Virus record (IMG/VR): IMGVR_UViG_3300020056_001913
Coordinates: 1-31,987 of that record
DNA length: 31,987 nt
Source: a virus
Strand: one strand, 5' to 3'
The stretch's first letter is position 1, and every line of letters begins with the position of its first letter. Below the pieces are notes generated by a model, which was given only the letters and a program-made list of their open reading frames with translations, was not told where the DNA came from and did no database searches. This document shows, piece by piece, positions 8,480 through 16,674 of the stretch. Position numbers and translations under genes: made by a program.

Positions 8480-9610
8480 ATGGCCGGAATTCAAATAGGT
8501 ACAAGCGACGTACTCAATAGCAGCCGCGAATTCGATAATATAACCGGCGCTGACGGTAACTACGATGGGCTGCACGCCCGACTTGTAGGTGGTTTAAGCG
8601 GAACCGTAATCAATATGTCTGTTCCTATGACAAGACATACTATGACTGCGCCTACTACGTTTGGTCTTACTGGAATTTCGGCAGGCACAACTTGTATGCT
8701 TCTTCTTGATCGTGGTGCAGATTTGCACGAACCAACATTTCCTGCAGGAATTGAGTGGCCTACTGAACCTACGTGGACAAATTGGAGATATTGGCAAATT
8801 GTTTTAACTTGCCCTCGCGGTTCTCAAGTTACTGGTAACGCAATTGGTTTTGTTTGGAGTGGTGTTAATGGTGAAGCACCAGGCGGAGCGGCGTTTGAGC
8901 CGACTTTTTCTAAACCTTCCGGTTGGCGATATTCTAATAAACAAGTTGAAGCAGGTGTGGGACAGACAGTATTCACAGCAGTATCAATTTACTTTGCGCA
9001 TGACACGTCAAATAATAGAATTTATGTCAGATTCGCGCACTCTGACGATCAAACTCCGCAAATAGCAAACGATGTTTATGTAGGTTATACAAATTTAACA
9101 AATATATCAGACATAGAGTTTAAATATAAGTATGCCGATGCTTATGCAGAATGGGATCACACACCCACGGCTGAAACCGGATGGTCGCCTGGAGACACAA
9201 AAAAATCGCCAGAGGAATTCGTTAAACGTCACGGTCCAGGGCCTATTCCCGAATTAGACGATCAAACAGCATCAGGTGGTCGGCAATACTTACCAGATCA
9301 GTGGTATTCATTTTTTCCAAGCTCGTGGGATGGATCTAGTCTTGGCGGCAGTTTCAAAAGACTCGTTTGGAAAGCTGGAGCAATGCATTCGAACCCGTAT
9401 GGTGGTGGTCCATGGCAAAGCCGCGTTGGAGTTGCTTGGGGAGCATCAATTGACGACAATTTGTCAATAAGAATTACGTGTGATGAAGGTCAATTTATTT
9501 CTACTTGTAATTTAGGTAGCTATGAAACTGTCGGTAATACTACAGGCGCACCAACCACTGATCCAGTCATTGCTGACATTCAATTATTAGCTATTCGCCG
9601 GCCTAACTAA
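8480..9610 (+). CDS. Modular surface/structural protein, module A plus module B (376 aa)
   Basis: The N-terminus (MAGIQIGTSDVLNSSREF, then ITGADGNYDGLHARLV and WPTEPTWTNWRYW) is a divergent copy of the module in the gene at 7640. Residues about 145-230 carry a second module (FTAVSIYFAHDTSNNRIYVRF, then VGYTNLTNISDIEFKYKYADAY). That module recurs in the C-terminal domain of the gene at 12269 as a D-x-x-SNNRI...YTGLSNITS...KYN pattern. The gene follows its neighbour by nine bases, without its own promoter. It looks like a beta-sandwich structural protein; function as an adhesin or virion decoration is inferred from context. Confidence 0.75.
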   Translation: MAGIQIGTSDVLNSSREFDNITGADGNYDGLHARLVGGLSGTVINMSVPMTRHTMTAPTTFGLTGISAGTTCMLLLDRGADLHEPTFPAGIEWPTEPTWTNWRYWQIVLTCPRGSQVTGNAIGFVWSGVNGEAPGGAAFEPTFSKPSGWRYSNKQVEAGVGQTVFTAVSIYFAHDTSNNRIYVRFAHSDDQTPQIANDVYVGYTNLTNISDIEFKYKYADAYAEWDHTPTAETGWSPGDTKKSPEEFVKRHGPGPIPELDDQTASGGRQYLPDQWYSFFPSSWDGSSLGGSFKRLVWKAGAMHSNPYGGGPWQSRVGVAWGASIDDNLSIRITCDEGQFISTCNLGSYETVGNTTGAPTTDPVIADIQLLAIRRPN

Positions 9611-9623
9611 AGGAGATAATAGA

Positions 9624-10355
9624 TTGAGTTTAACACACACCTTTAATCTTATTGGCTCAATGATGAAACCCAGCTTTGATCCTGGTAGTGGTAATAATAT
9701 TCCAGCTGGTACAAATTTTGCAAGGACAACTCCGAGCGGTGAAACGACGTGGGATTCAAATAATGCTGCGGTGTTAACATCTGATTTTGAGGTCGAGCCC
9801 GCAAGCACCACGCTTTTTCTTAATTCAACAAGCCAATTATATCTTAGAATGGAAAAAACCGCAAACGGAATGGAAATTAATTTTTTAACGCCGGATACTA
9901 ACGAATTTGGTGTTGCTGCGGATGAAGATTATTGGATTAATACATCTAATCAATTTCAGGAAGCGACGCCACAAACAGAATATACACTATATGAAAATAA
10001 TAGTGTAAGCTTTGATGCATTTAAATTTGTTTTAACTACTCGTGAAGTAGATCATAATGGTGATGGATTTTCGGCGATCCCACAAGATAGATTGCGAGCG
10101 CCAGGCGCGACGCAGACGACACCTTATGATGATCAAAACATTCCGTGGTTTTCTGTAACTAATACTGGAGACAAAGCAGCTTATGAATTGCTTTGTCTTT
10201 CTGCTAGAGAATACGAATCACAGGGTAATGGTTCAACACAAAATGGCGCTAATAGAATTGTAGAGTGTTGGGGTAGAGCACAAGGATATGCAGATACGTT
10301 ATTAGTAACTTATACTGTTCAAGCATATGCAGAAGCAAGAATAGGTTCAGTATAA
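9624..10355 (+). CDS. Modular surface/structural protein with TTG start (243 aa)
   Basis: The best start is TTG at 9624, eight bases after an AGGAG ribosome site (9611-9615). The first in-frame ATG (9660) would remove the hydrophobic MSLTHTFNLIG start and leave no ribosome site at the right distance. The protein lacks the N-terminal module of its neighbours. Its end (RIVECWGRAQGYADTLLVTYTVQAYAEA) closely parallels RYFDFWVRASGYADTKVAEFSGTAIASA in the protein at 10787, so both share a terminal beta module. A DHNGDGF stretch (about residue 140) could bind calcium. Function unknown; probably a virion surface component. Confidence 0.7.
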   Translation: MSLTHTFNLIGSMMKPSFDPGSGNNIPAGTNFARTTPSGETTWDSNNAAVLTSDFEVEPASTTLFLNSTSQLYLRMEKTANGMEINFLTPDTNEFGVAADEDYWINTSNQFQEATPQTEYTLYENNSVSFDAFKFVLTTREVDHNGDGFSAIPQDRLRAPGATQTTPYDDQNIPWFSVTNTGDKAAYELLCLSAREYESQGNGSTQNGANRIVECWGRAQGYADTLLVTYTVQAYAEARIGSV

Positions 10356-10360
10356 CCCGA

Positions 10361-10368
10361 AATAAATA
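10361..10368 (+). promoter_or_regulatory. Late promoter-like -10 site, variant AATAAATA
   Basis: AATAAATA starts 39 bases before the ATG at 10400, inside an A/T-rich run between two genes. It differs in one base from the T4 late consensus and lies just upstream of the 32-bp leader repeat, as in the 7590-7648 arrangement. Confidence 0.5.
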
Positions 10369-10376
10369 AAATAAAT

Positions 10377-10408
10377 GCTAATAGTCCAAGGAGACGAAGA
10401 TGGCAATT
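10377..10408 (+). repeat. 32-bp leader repeat, copy 2
   Basis: Identical to 7617-7648, covering the ribosome site and first codons. The match breaks off immediately after ATGGCAATT, although the encoded modules remain similar in protein sequence. Confidence 0.9.
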
Positions 10409-10777
10409 AAGGTAGCATCGACTACAGTAATCAATGACTCGCGAGTTCTTCAAAATCTCGCAGGCGCGTCTGGCAAATACACAGACTTCCACCCAACAGT
10501 AACTTCAATTAGTACAGCGATTAATTTTGCTAAGCCGGTTATGACTTGTACAATGTCATCTAACGTTACGTTTTCAGAATCTAACAAGGGGGTTGGTCGA
10601 AACAGTGTTCTTTTACTCGATACAAATACTGCTGGATATACACCTACTTTTTCGGGTAACGTAGAGTGGGCAAATGACACGACGCCGACTTGGTCAGATC
10701 ACAGATATTGGCATATTTCAATGTGGTGTTGGGACGCTACTTATGTGAGAGCAGTGGCAGCCGGCTATAATACGTGA
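10400..10777 (+). CDS. Single-module member of the surface protein family (125 aa)
   Basis: The protein is only the N-terminal module seen in the genes at 7640, 8480 and 10787. It opens MAIKVASTTVINDSRVLQNLAG, then ASGKYTDFHPTV, and ends after WANDTTPTWSDHRYWHISMWCW and VRAVAAGYNT. At 125 residues it stops where the larger sisters continue into their second domain, so it is a minimal or truncated paralogue. Reading-frame integrity, a strong ribosome site and its own promoter-like site argue that it is expressed and not a remnant. It may be a stand-alone subunit that assembles with the larger proteins; this is inference. Confidence 0.75.
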   Translation: MAIKVASTTVINDSRVLQNLAGASGKYTDFHPTVTSISTAINFAKPVMTCTMSSNVTFSESNKGVGRNSVLLLDTNTAGYTPTFSGNVEWANDTTPTWSDHRYWHISMWCWDATYVRAVAAGYNT

Positions 10778-10786
10778 GATAATGTA

Positions 10787-12259
10787 ATGGTTATAAAGGT
10801 AGGTTCATCAACAGTAGTTGGAAATTATTTTTCAACACCATATTTAGATAATATTACAGATACGACAGCAAGCGTATATGGTGTGTCAACTAATGATCCT
10901 TTTCAGGGAATATTTGCCACCAACACAATTAGTGGCACGTCATTTGTTGCTTTTGATCATTCAATGGGCGAATCGAATAGAAATGGTCAACGTATAGACA
11001 TGAGCAATAATATGACACTTTATTACGAAGCTTCGAGTGCGTCTGCAGGATTTGTATCTAATTTGCTTATTGATCGTAATCCATCGGGTACCGCGTTCAC
11101 ATTAGATTTTTCTTCTTCAGAGCCAGGTGCAATGAACATTCGTTGGGAAGATGATACTGAACCATCTTGGAACGATTGGCAATATTGGCACGTTTTTGGT
11201 ATTTGTTTAGACTCTTCAAATATTAGAGTATCGGCTATTCCTTGGAATCAAACATCAACTGCCGTCCCGCCCGGAAGTTTTACGGGTCGCGAGGAAGCGA
11301 GCGGTGTATTAGCTTACATTTCTGCATTCGATGAAAATACTCAAGGTGGTCTAGCTTCAGATCAATCTAAAGGAACATTTAGAATTGAAAGAACCGCCAC
11401 CGGTCATAGAATCCAAGTAAGGTATGATCTTGGCGATATCGCAAACTGGTATAATAGTGCAGGACAGTCTCAAAGTCTTACTAGCAGCTGGTCAACAATT
11501 TACACGAGTACGACTACACCGACGGCTGTTAAAATTACGTCAACATCTAGCTTGGGATCATTAGATAGTGGATGGATTACAACTGGATCTTCTGGCGTAG
11601 GAGTCAACCAATCATTTGATGCTAGTGCAAGTGTTGGAGGGGTCGGAACCGACAATCAAACAGATAATAGGTATTTTGATTTTTGGGTAAGAGCCTCTGG
11701 ATATGCAGACACTAAAGTAGCAGAATTTTCTGGTACCGCGATTGCTTCAGCAGTATCAGAATGTTTTATAGGTGATTCACTACTTACTATGGTTGATTCA
11801 GATGGCAGCAATATGCAAAACGTTTCTATGGAACAAGCATACAATACATATCAAGCCGACACTTCAATTGCAAGATATGTGCAAGGCAATGACAACGTAG
11901 TCAACCAAATTATAGAATTTAGAAAAACAGATGGATTTACGACGCTCATTTCATTCAATGGATCTGATTTTTTTGTAACAGGTGGTCATCCTTTTTTGAC
12001 GACAGATGGGTGGAAGTGTGTACATCTTGCTGCAGGACAAGCAATTAATCCAAATTTAAATCTTACTCAACTTGAAGTTGGTGACACTCTTGTTAAGTTT
12101 AATCCAAGTACTCAGCAATATTACCAAGAAGAATTAACTTCAATTGAATCAAATCATCAAGCAATATCTGTTTATTCGCTTGATGTAAGTGGACCAGATT
12201 CAGGCTCGACGGGTAACGATACTTATGTTGTTGATCAATTTGTCGTGCATAACAAGTAG
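10787..12259 (+). CDS. Modular surface protein with C-terminal Hint (intein/hedgehog-like) domain
   Basis: The protein has 490 residues. Residues 1 to about 160 are a variant of the shared N-terminal module (WEDDTEPSWNDWQYW is its hallmark). Residues about 180-325 are a beta module ending in VRASGYADTKVAEFSGTAIA, parallel to the end of the protein at 9624. Residues 326-490 are a Hint domain. It begins with Cys326 in CFIGDSLLTMVDSDG (intein block A pattern). TGGHPFLTTDGWK follows, with the T-x-x-H motif at Thr398/His401 (block B), then VYSLDVSG and VVDQFVVHNK with the terminal His-Asn at 488-489. At 165 residues there is no room for a homing endonuclease. The last residue is Lys, not Cys/Ser/Thr, and the stop follows at once, so cleavage or thioester chemistry is more likely than splicing. 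The ATG lies nine bases after the upstream stop. Confidence 0.85.
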   Translation: MVIKVGSSTVVGNYFSTPYLDNITDTTASVYGVSTNDPFQGIFATNTISGTSFVAFDHSMGESNRNGQRIDMSNNMTLYYEASSASAGFVSNLLIDRNPSGTAFTLDFSSSEPGAMNIRWEDDTEPSWNDWQYWHVFGICLDSSNIRVSAIPWNQTSTAVPPGSFTGREEASGVLAYISAFDENTQGGLASDQSKGTFRIERTATGHRIQVRYDLGDIANWYNSAGQSQSLTSSWSTIYTSTTTPTAVKITSTSSLGSLDSGWITTGSSGVGVNQSFDASASVGGVGTDNQTDNRYFDFWVRASGYADTKVAEFSGTAIASAVSECFIGDSLLTMVDSDGSNMQNVSMEQAYNTYQADTSIARYVQGNDNVVNQIIEFRKTDGFTTLISFNGSDFFVTGGHPFLTTDGWKCVHLAAGQAINPNLNLTQLEVGDTLVKFNPSTQQYYQEELTSIESNHQAISVYSLDVSGPDSGSTGNDTYVVDQFVVHNK

Positions 12260-12268
12260 GAAAAAGAA

Positions 12269-14932
12269 ATGACTTTACCACATTCAGCTGGCCACGGTAT
12301 TTTTTCTGGGACTAATCCTTATGATGGCGGTAGCAGTCCACCTCCTCCGCCCGCGTCAGGTGCAGTTTCAGGTGTTACTTCTAATAACACAATTAATGAA
12401 GGCGCAACGGAAACCTTTAGCGTAACTACTTCTAATATTGCAAATGGCGAATCAGTTAGTTGGTCAATTAATCATGGTACAACATCAGCTGCTGATTTTT
12501 CTGCTACGTCGGGTACAGCAACAGTCAATAATAATAGTGCTTCGTTTAATATTACCGCAACAGCTGATTCGACAACTGAAGGTAATGAAACATTTACAGT
12601 TACTGTTACTTACACTCCGACGAGCTCGTCGAGTACTACTGGAACAATTACTGTTGTCGATACGTCGCAAAGTCCTCCGCCGCCATCAACACCATCGATT
12701 ACTAGTGTATTACCTGACGGTTCAACATCTCATGTAGAAGGCCTTTCGCAAAGATTTGATGTTGTGACGGTTAATGTTCCTAATGGTACTTCACTTAACT
12801 GGACCGTTAATAATGTAACTACATCAAGTGCTGATTGGACGACTGCGTCTGGAACAGTTACGATTAATAGTAACGCAGGTTCCTTTTTTGTTGAATCTGC
12901 AACAGACGCGTCAAACGAAGGAACAGAAGAATATACAGTTACAGTTTCGGGCACAGTTAGTTCAACGTCTATTTCTAAAACGTCTGGCTCGCAATATGTC
13001 GTTGATGCTGCTTCACCGAGAATTGATTCTCTTAGTGTTTCGTCAAGCTCAGTAGAAGAAGGAAATAATCTTAATGTTATCGTAGATACGCTTGATTATC
13101 CGAATGGTAACAAAGTATTTAACTGGGCCATTTCACACGTAAGCACTATTGCGCAAGATTTTGATAGTACAAGTGGTACTGTCATAGTTGCAACTTCTTC
13201 CGGATCTGGGACAGGAAACTTTAATGTTCCTATTAAAGCAGATACTGTTGCAAGCGAAGGTAGCGAAACGTTTAGAGTAACTGTAACAGATCCGTCTACT
13301 CCTAGTATTAATGCACAAACTATTTTAGTTACTATCGTCGATAAAACACCGAGAATGGTTAGTTTAAGTGGTCCAACGACAGTATACGAAGATGGAAGCA
13401 CTAACACATATACTTTAACGACGGCTAACGTTCCTAACGGTACAGTTTTAGACGTAACATATAACTATGGATCCGGTGTAACCTCGGCCGATTTTGATAC
13501 AACTACAACCGGCGCTATTACTACGACTGTAAATAATAATACGGCTTCAATAACCTTTGCGGTAAACGAAGATGAAACGACTGAAGGCGATGAAACATTT
13601 ACTATCACGGTTGATGGTAATGCAGCTCATCCAAACGACGCGGGAGTATCTGTTCCTGTAAGTATAACGTCGGGAACAATTACAATTGATGATAGTTCTA
13701 CAGAACCTAGTTTAGCTATTTCTAGTACGCCAGTTCAGGGCAACGAAACAAACTTCGCCACGATGACTTGGACTATCACTGCTGTTGGATTTAATAGTGG
13801 TACAACGTTGAATTGGTCAGTTAATCATGGTTCAACATCAGCTGCTGACTTTACTGCTACGTCAGGTACGACGACGTTAAGTGGATCCACAGCTTCAATT
13901 TCAATCACAGCTGTTGAAGATTATGTTAGTGAATCTGCAGAAACATTTACTTTCACTGTTTCTGGCACTTCTGCGGGCGGTACATCTGTTAGTGAAACTT
14001 CTCATACTGTTACACTATATAGTACGTCTCAAACACCTTCTATTAGCTCTGTTTCTGGACCTTCATCAATCGACGAAGGAGCAACTGGCGATTTTGATAT
14101 TACCACAATTAACGTTCCCAATGGCACTCAATTAGCTTGGGAGATCCAAACCACCAGTGGTACTACACCTCCGCTTAGTGGATCTGGTTTAACTGCTGAT
14201 GATTTCTCTGGCTCAACAATATCTGGTACTGTTACGATAAACAGCAATACGGGAACAGTTACCATTGGTCCAGTCGCTGACAATCTTACTGAAGGACCCG
14301 AACAATTCAAAGTGTATGTGTCTGGTACTGCTGGTCCAAACAATGCATCAGTGAGTGGAACCTCTGGAAATTGCACGATTAACGATACATCGAAGACTGC
14401 TGCAAGCATGGACTCTTCTTTTTCTATTACTGGTGGCATTCAGAGCGAATCCGGACAAGCCGGTTTTGTTGAAGCTTATATAAAATATGAAATTGATCAT
14501 GAGCCTTCTAATAACAGAATAAAAATTGAATCACATAGAGGTGGATCACAAACACAGGCTATTATTATTACTGATTACGTTGATTACACCGGTTTAAGTA
14601 ATATTACGTCTCTTGATGTTAAATATAATGTTACAGCACATTCTTGTATTGGAACGTGTTACTCGGGAGGGGCATTTGGACCTTTGCCTACTAACGATGG
14701 ATTTTCAACAAATACTTACTATAGTGTTCCAAATACTGGATCTGGAGTTAGAACGTTCGGTTGGATGGCCAAGGTCAATCCTAATTTAGGTAATAATAGT
14801 ACAGCCGTCGATGCGGATGATGTTGAATTAACAGTAAGACTTATTGATTCAGTAGCCGGTACCTTTACAGCAACGTCCAATCAGGTAACTTTAGATCTTA
14901 ACGCACAAGTCGGCAGCCAACCACAGGTTTAA
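12269..14932 (+). CDS. Large Calx-beta-like repeat protein (887 aa), putative virion adhesin
   Basis: A short N-terminal segment and a linker with five consecutive prolines (residues 1-30) are followed by six Ig-like/Calx-beta-like repeats at about residues 31-135, 142-249, 250-360, 361-478, 479-589 and 590-710. Each has a pattern of N/D-E-G near the start, an ANVPNG-like turn, W-x-I/V-N-H, A-A-D-F, SGT-x-T/V-x-N-N, and T-x-E-G-x-E-x-F-T-V-T-V before a D-x-S boundary. Such repeats bind calcium in many surface proteins and make extended rods. The C-terminal 177 residues carry the SNNRI/YTGLSNITS module also found in the protein at 8480. No signal peptide is present, which fits a virion protein rather than a secreted one. 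The gene starts nine bases after the Hint gene, so the two are co-expressed. Confidence 0.8.
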   Translation: MTLPHSAGHGIFSGTNPYDGGSSPPPPPASGAVSGVTSNNTINEGATETFSVTTSNIANGESVSWSINHGTTSAADFSATSGTATVNNNSASFNITATADSTTEGNETFTVTVTYTPTSSSSTTGTITVVDTSQSPPPPSTPSITSVLPDGSTSHVEGLSQRFDVVTVNVPNGTSLNWTVNNVTTSSADWTTASGTVTINSNAGSFFVESATDASNEGTEEYTVTVSGTVSSTSISKTSGSQYVVDAASPRIDSLSVSSSSVEEGNNLNVIVDTLDYPNGNKVFNWAISHVSTIAQDFDSTSGTVIVATSSGSGTGNFNVPIKADTVASEGSETFRVTVTDPSTPSINAQTILVTIVDKTPRMVSLSGPTTVYEDGSTNTYTLTTANVPNGTVLDVTYNYGSGVTSADFDTTTTGAITTTVNNNTASITFAVNEDETTEGDETFTITVDGNAAHPNDAGVSVPVSITSGTITIDDSSTEPSLAISSTPVQGNETNFATMTWTITAVGFNSGTTLNWSVNHGSTSAADFTATSGTTTLSGSTASISITAVEDYVSESAETFTFTVSGTSAGGTSVSETSHTVTLYSTSQTPSISSVSGPSSIDEGATGDFDITTINVPNGTQLAWEIQTTSGTTPPLSGSGLTADDFSGSTISGTVTINSNTGTVTIGPVADNLTEGPEQFKVYVSGTAGPNNASVSGTSGNCTINDTSKTAASMDSSFSITGGIQSESGQAGFVEAYIKYEIDHEPSNNRIKIESHRGGSQTQAIIITDYVDYTGLSNITSLDVKYNVTAHSCIGTCYSGGAFGPLPTNDGFSTNTYYSVPNTGSGVRTFGWMAKVNPNLGNNSTAVDADDVELTVRLIDSVAGTFTATSNQVTLDLNAQVGSQPQV

Positions 14933-14937
14933 TAGAT

Positions 14938-15183
14938 ATGGCAAATAAAATAGGTTCACGTATTCTTAAAATTCACTGTAAATTATATGAAGGTGACGTT
15001 CACGGCACTGACTACTATAATCTCGTTTCTTTGTGGGATGCAGAAAGCAATAATGACTTTGAAGAAACTTTCATATTAGAACAATGGGAAGAACAATTTC
15101 CAGATATGATAGTAACTGTAGAAGAATATGTGCCTGTAAAGTATGATATGCTCGATCGTTTTGGGTTTACTCCGCGAGTTTAA
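14938..15183 (+). CDS. Hypothetical small acidic protein (81 aa)
   Basis: An 81-residue acidic, soluble protein (ANKIGSRILKIHCKLYEGDV at the start, YDMLDRFGFTPRV at the end). It begins five bases after the stop codon of the repeat protein with no clear ribosome site, so translation is probably coupled to its neighbour. No motif is recognised. It is the last gene before the late promoter of the neck genes and may belong with the surface-protein block. Confidence 0.6.
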   Translation: MANKIGSRILKIHCKLYEGDVHGTDYYNLVSLWDAESNNDFEETFILEQWEEQFPDMIVTVEEYVPVKYDMLDRFGFTPRV

Positions 15184-15191
15184 TCCTAAAA

Positions 15192-15199
15192 TATAAATA
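15192..15199 (+). promoter_or_regulatory. T4-type late promoter TATAAATA
   Basis: Exact consensus octamer, 37 bases before the gp13 start, in the short intergenic gap. It probably drives gp13-gp14-gp15, the second cytidylyltransferase and the terminase genes, since no further consensus site is seen until 20004. Confidence 0.8.
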
Positions 15200-15228
15200 G
15201 AAAAAACACTTCTACGTAGAGAAAAAAT

Positions 15229-15972
15229 ATGGCAACGCCAGCAACCAGAGACCAATTTATAGATTACGTTCTTCGAAAAATCGGAGCTCCGGTCATTGAG
15301 ATTAACGTAGCCGAAGATCAGATCGAAGACCGCGTAGACGAAGCTGTGTCATATTGGCGTGATTATCATTATAATGGAAGCCAACTCGTTTACCTCAAGC
15401 ATGAAATTACCGCAGCAGATAAAGCAAACGGTTATATTACATTACCACTAGGTTTACTCGGTATTTCGAGAGTATTTGATTTATCGTCATCAATATCTAC
15501 CGGTTCGGGCATCTTTAATGTTCAGTATCAATTCGTATTGAATAACCTTGAAGATATTACGGGCTATAACGTTCAAAATTATTATATGACGATGCAGCAC
15601 TTAGAGTTTTTGCAAGAAATTCTAGTAGGTAGACCTCTTATTCGATATAACAAGCACGTTAATAGACTTTATATTGACATCGATCAAGATTATTTGGTCG
15701 AAGGTGAATATATCATTATCGAAGCATATGATGTTATTGATCCCGACACTTATCCCGATGTTTGGGGTGATCGTTGGCTACAAAATTACGCAACAGCACT
15801 CATTCGAGAACAGTGGGGATTGAACCTAACTAAGTTTACTGGAATGTCACTCGTCGGCGGTGTTCAATTTAACGGAGAACAAATTCTGCAAGAGGCTAGA
15901 GAAGAAAGACAAAAAATGGAAGAGGACGCCCTCACAAGTCTGCAGCCTTTGACATACAACTTCATTGGATAA
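15229..15972 (+). CDS. 13: Neck protein gp13
   Basis: 247 residues, against 309 in T4. The N-terminus (RDQFIDYVLRKIGAPVIEIN, then EDQIEDRVDEAVSYWRDYHY) and the WGDRWLQNYATALIREQWG stretch near the C-terminus are the conserved signature of gp13-type neck proteins in T4-like phages. gp13 and gp14 close the filled head at the portal and form the tail-docking surface. The gene heads the classical 13-14-15-16-17-18-19-20 order, which strongly supports the call. It has its own late promoter and ends four bases before gp14. Confidence 0.9.
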   Translation: MATPATRDQFIDYVLRKIGAPVIEINVAEDQIEDRVDEAVSYWRDYHYNGSQLVYLKHEITAADKANGYITLPLGLLGISRVFDLSSSISTGSGIFNVQYQFVLNNLEDITGYNVQNYYMTMQHLEFLQEILVGRPLIRYNKHVNRLYIDIDQDYLVEGEYIIIEAYDVIDPDTYPDVWGDRWLQNYATALIREQWGLNLTKFTGMSLVGGVQFNGEQILQEAREERQKMEEDALTSLQPLTYNFIG

Positions 15973-15975
15973 ACC

Positions 15976-16674
15976 ATGGCCACGAATGTATTCTTCAGAA
16001 ACTATGACAACTTCAACGAACAACAATTAATTGATGATCTTGTAATTGAATCAATTAAAATGTATGGCGTTGATGTGCTATACGTCAAGCGTAGCATTGG
16101 CTCGCGAGATACCGTGTTTAACGAAGACGATACACCAATCTATGATGAAGTGTTTGAGTTTGAGTCATACGTAAAGAATGTCGATGGCTTTGAAGGGGAA
16201 GGTGATTTCCTTTCTAAATTTGGATTACAGATTCGAGATCAGGTTACATTCTCAGTTGCGAATCGCACCTTTGAAAAATATGTGACTCGCGAAAATAATG
16301 ATATTGTACGACCACGAGAAGGTGATCTCATCTTCTTCCCTCTCAACAGTAAAATGTATGAAATTAAAAACGTTGAGCACGAGAGTGTATTCTATCAAAG
16401 TGGTGCTCTTCAGGTATTTGATATTGTTTGTGAACTCATCGAATACAGTAATCAAATCTTTAGAACTGGTAGAGATAACGTTGATGCGTACTTTGACGAT
16501 ATCATTACTGACACCTATACAAACGTTGGTGCTAATAACGCATCGACTCTTGTTGGATTGGCAAATACCGATCCGATTGCAAGGAACCTTTTCTATGAAA
16601 GAGAAGGTGATTCAATCATTGACTTTACAGAAATTGATCCTTTCAGTGAGGTCATTGAGATACAGGATTCTTAA
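15976..16674 (+). CDS. 14: Neck protein gp14
   Basis: 232 residues (T4: 256). The signature NVFFRNYDNFNEQQLIDDL at the N-terminus, EQQLIDDLVIESIKMYGVDV, the central RPREGDLIFFPLNSKMYEIK and FYQSGALQVFDIVCELIEYS are characteristic of T4-type gp14. It partners gp13 in the head-tail connector. A translated start right after the gp13 stop and the conserved neighbours make the assignment firm. The last 30 residues are acidic (DFTEIDPFSEVIEIQDS). Confidence 0.92.
   Translation: MATNVFFRNYDNFNEQQLIDDLVIESIKMYGVDVLYVKRSIGSRDTVFNEDDTPIYDEVFEFESYVKNVDGFEGEGDFLSKFGLQIRDQVTFSVANRTFEKYVTRENNDIVRPREGDLIFFPLNSKMYEIKNVEHESVFYQSGALQVFDIVCELIEYSNQIFRTGRDNVDAYFDDIITDTYTNVGANNASTLVGLANTDPIARNLFYEREGDSIIDFTEIDPFSEVIEIQDS

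Noticed and set aside
7640-14932. Diversity-generating retroelement with a variable repeat in the surface genes
   Set aside because: No reverse transcriptase gene, no template repeat with A-specific differences and no C-type-lectin end were seen in the window.
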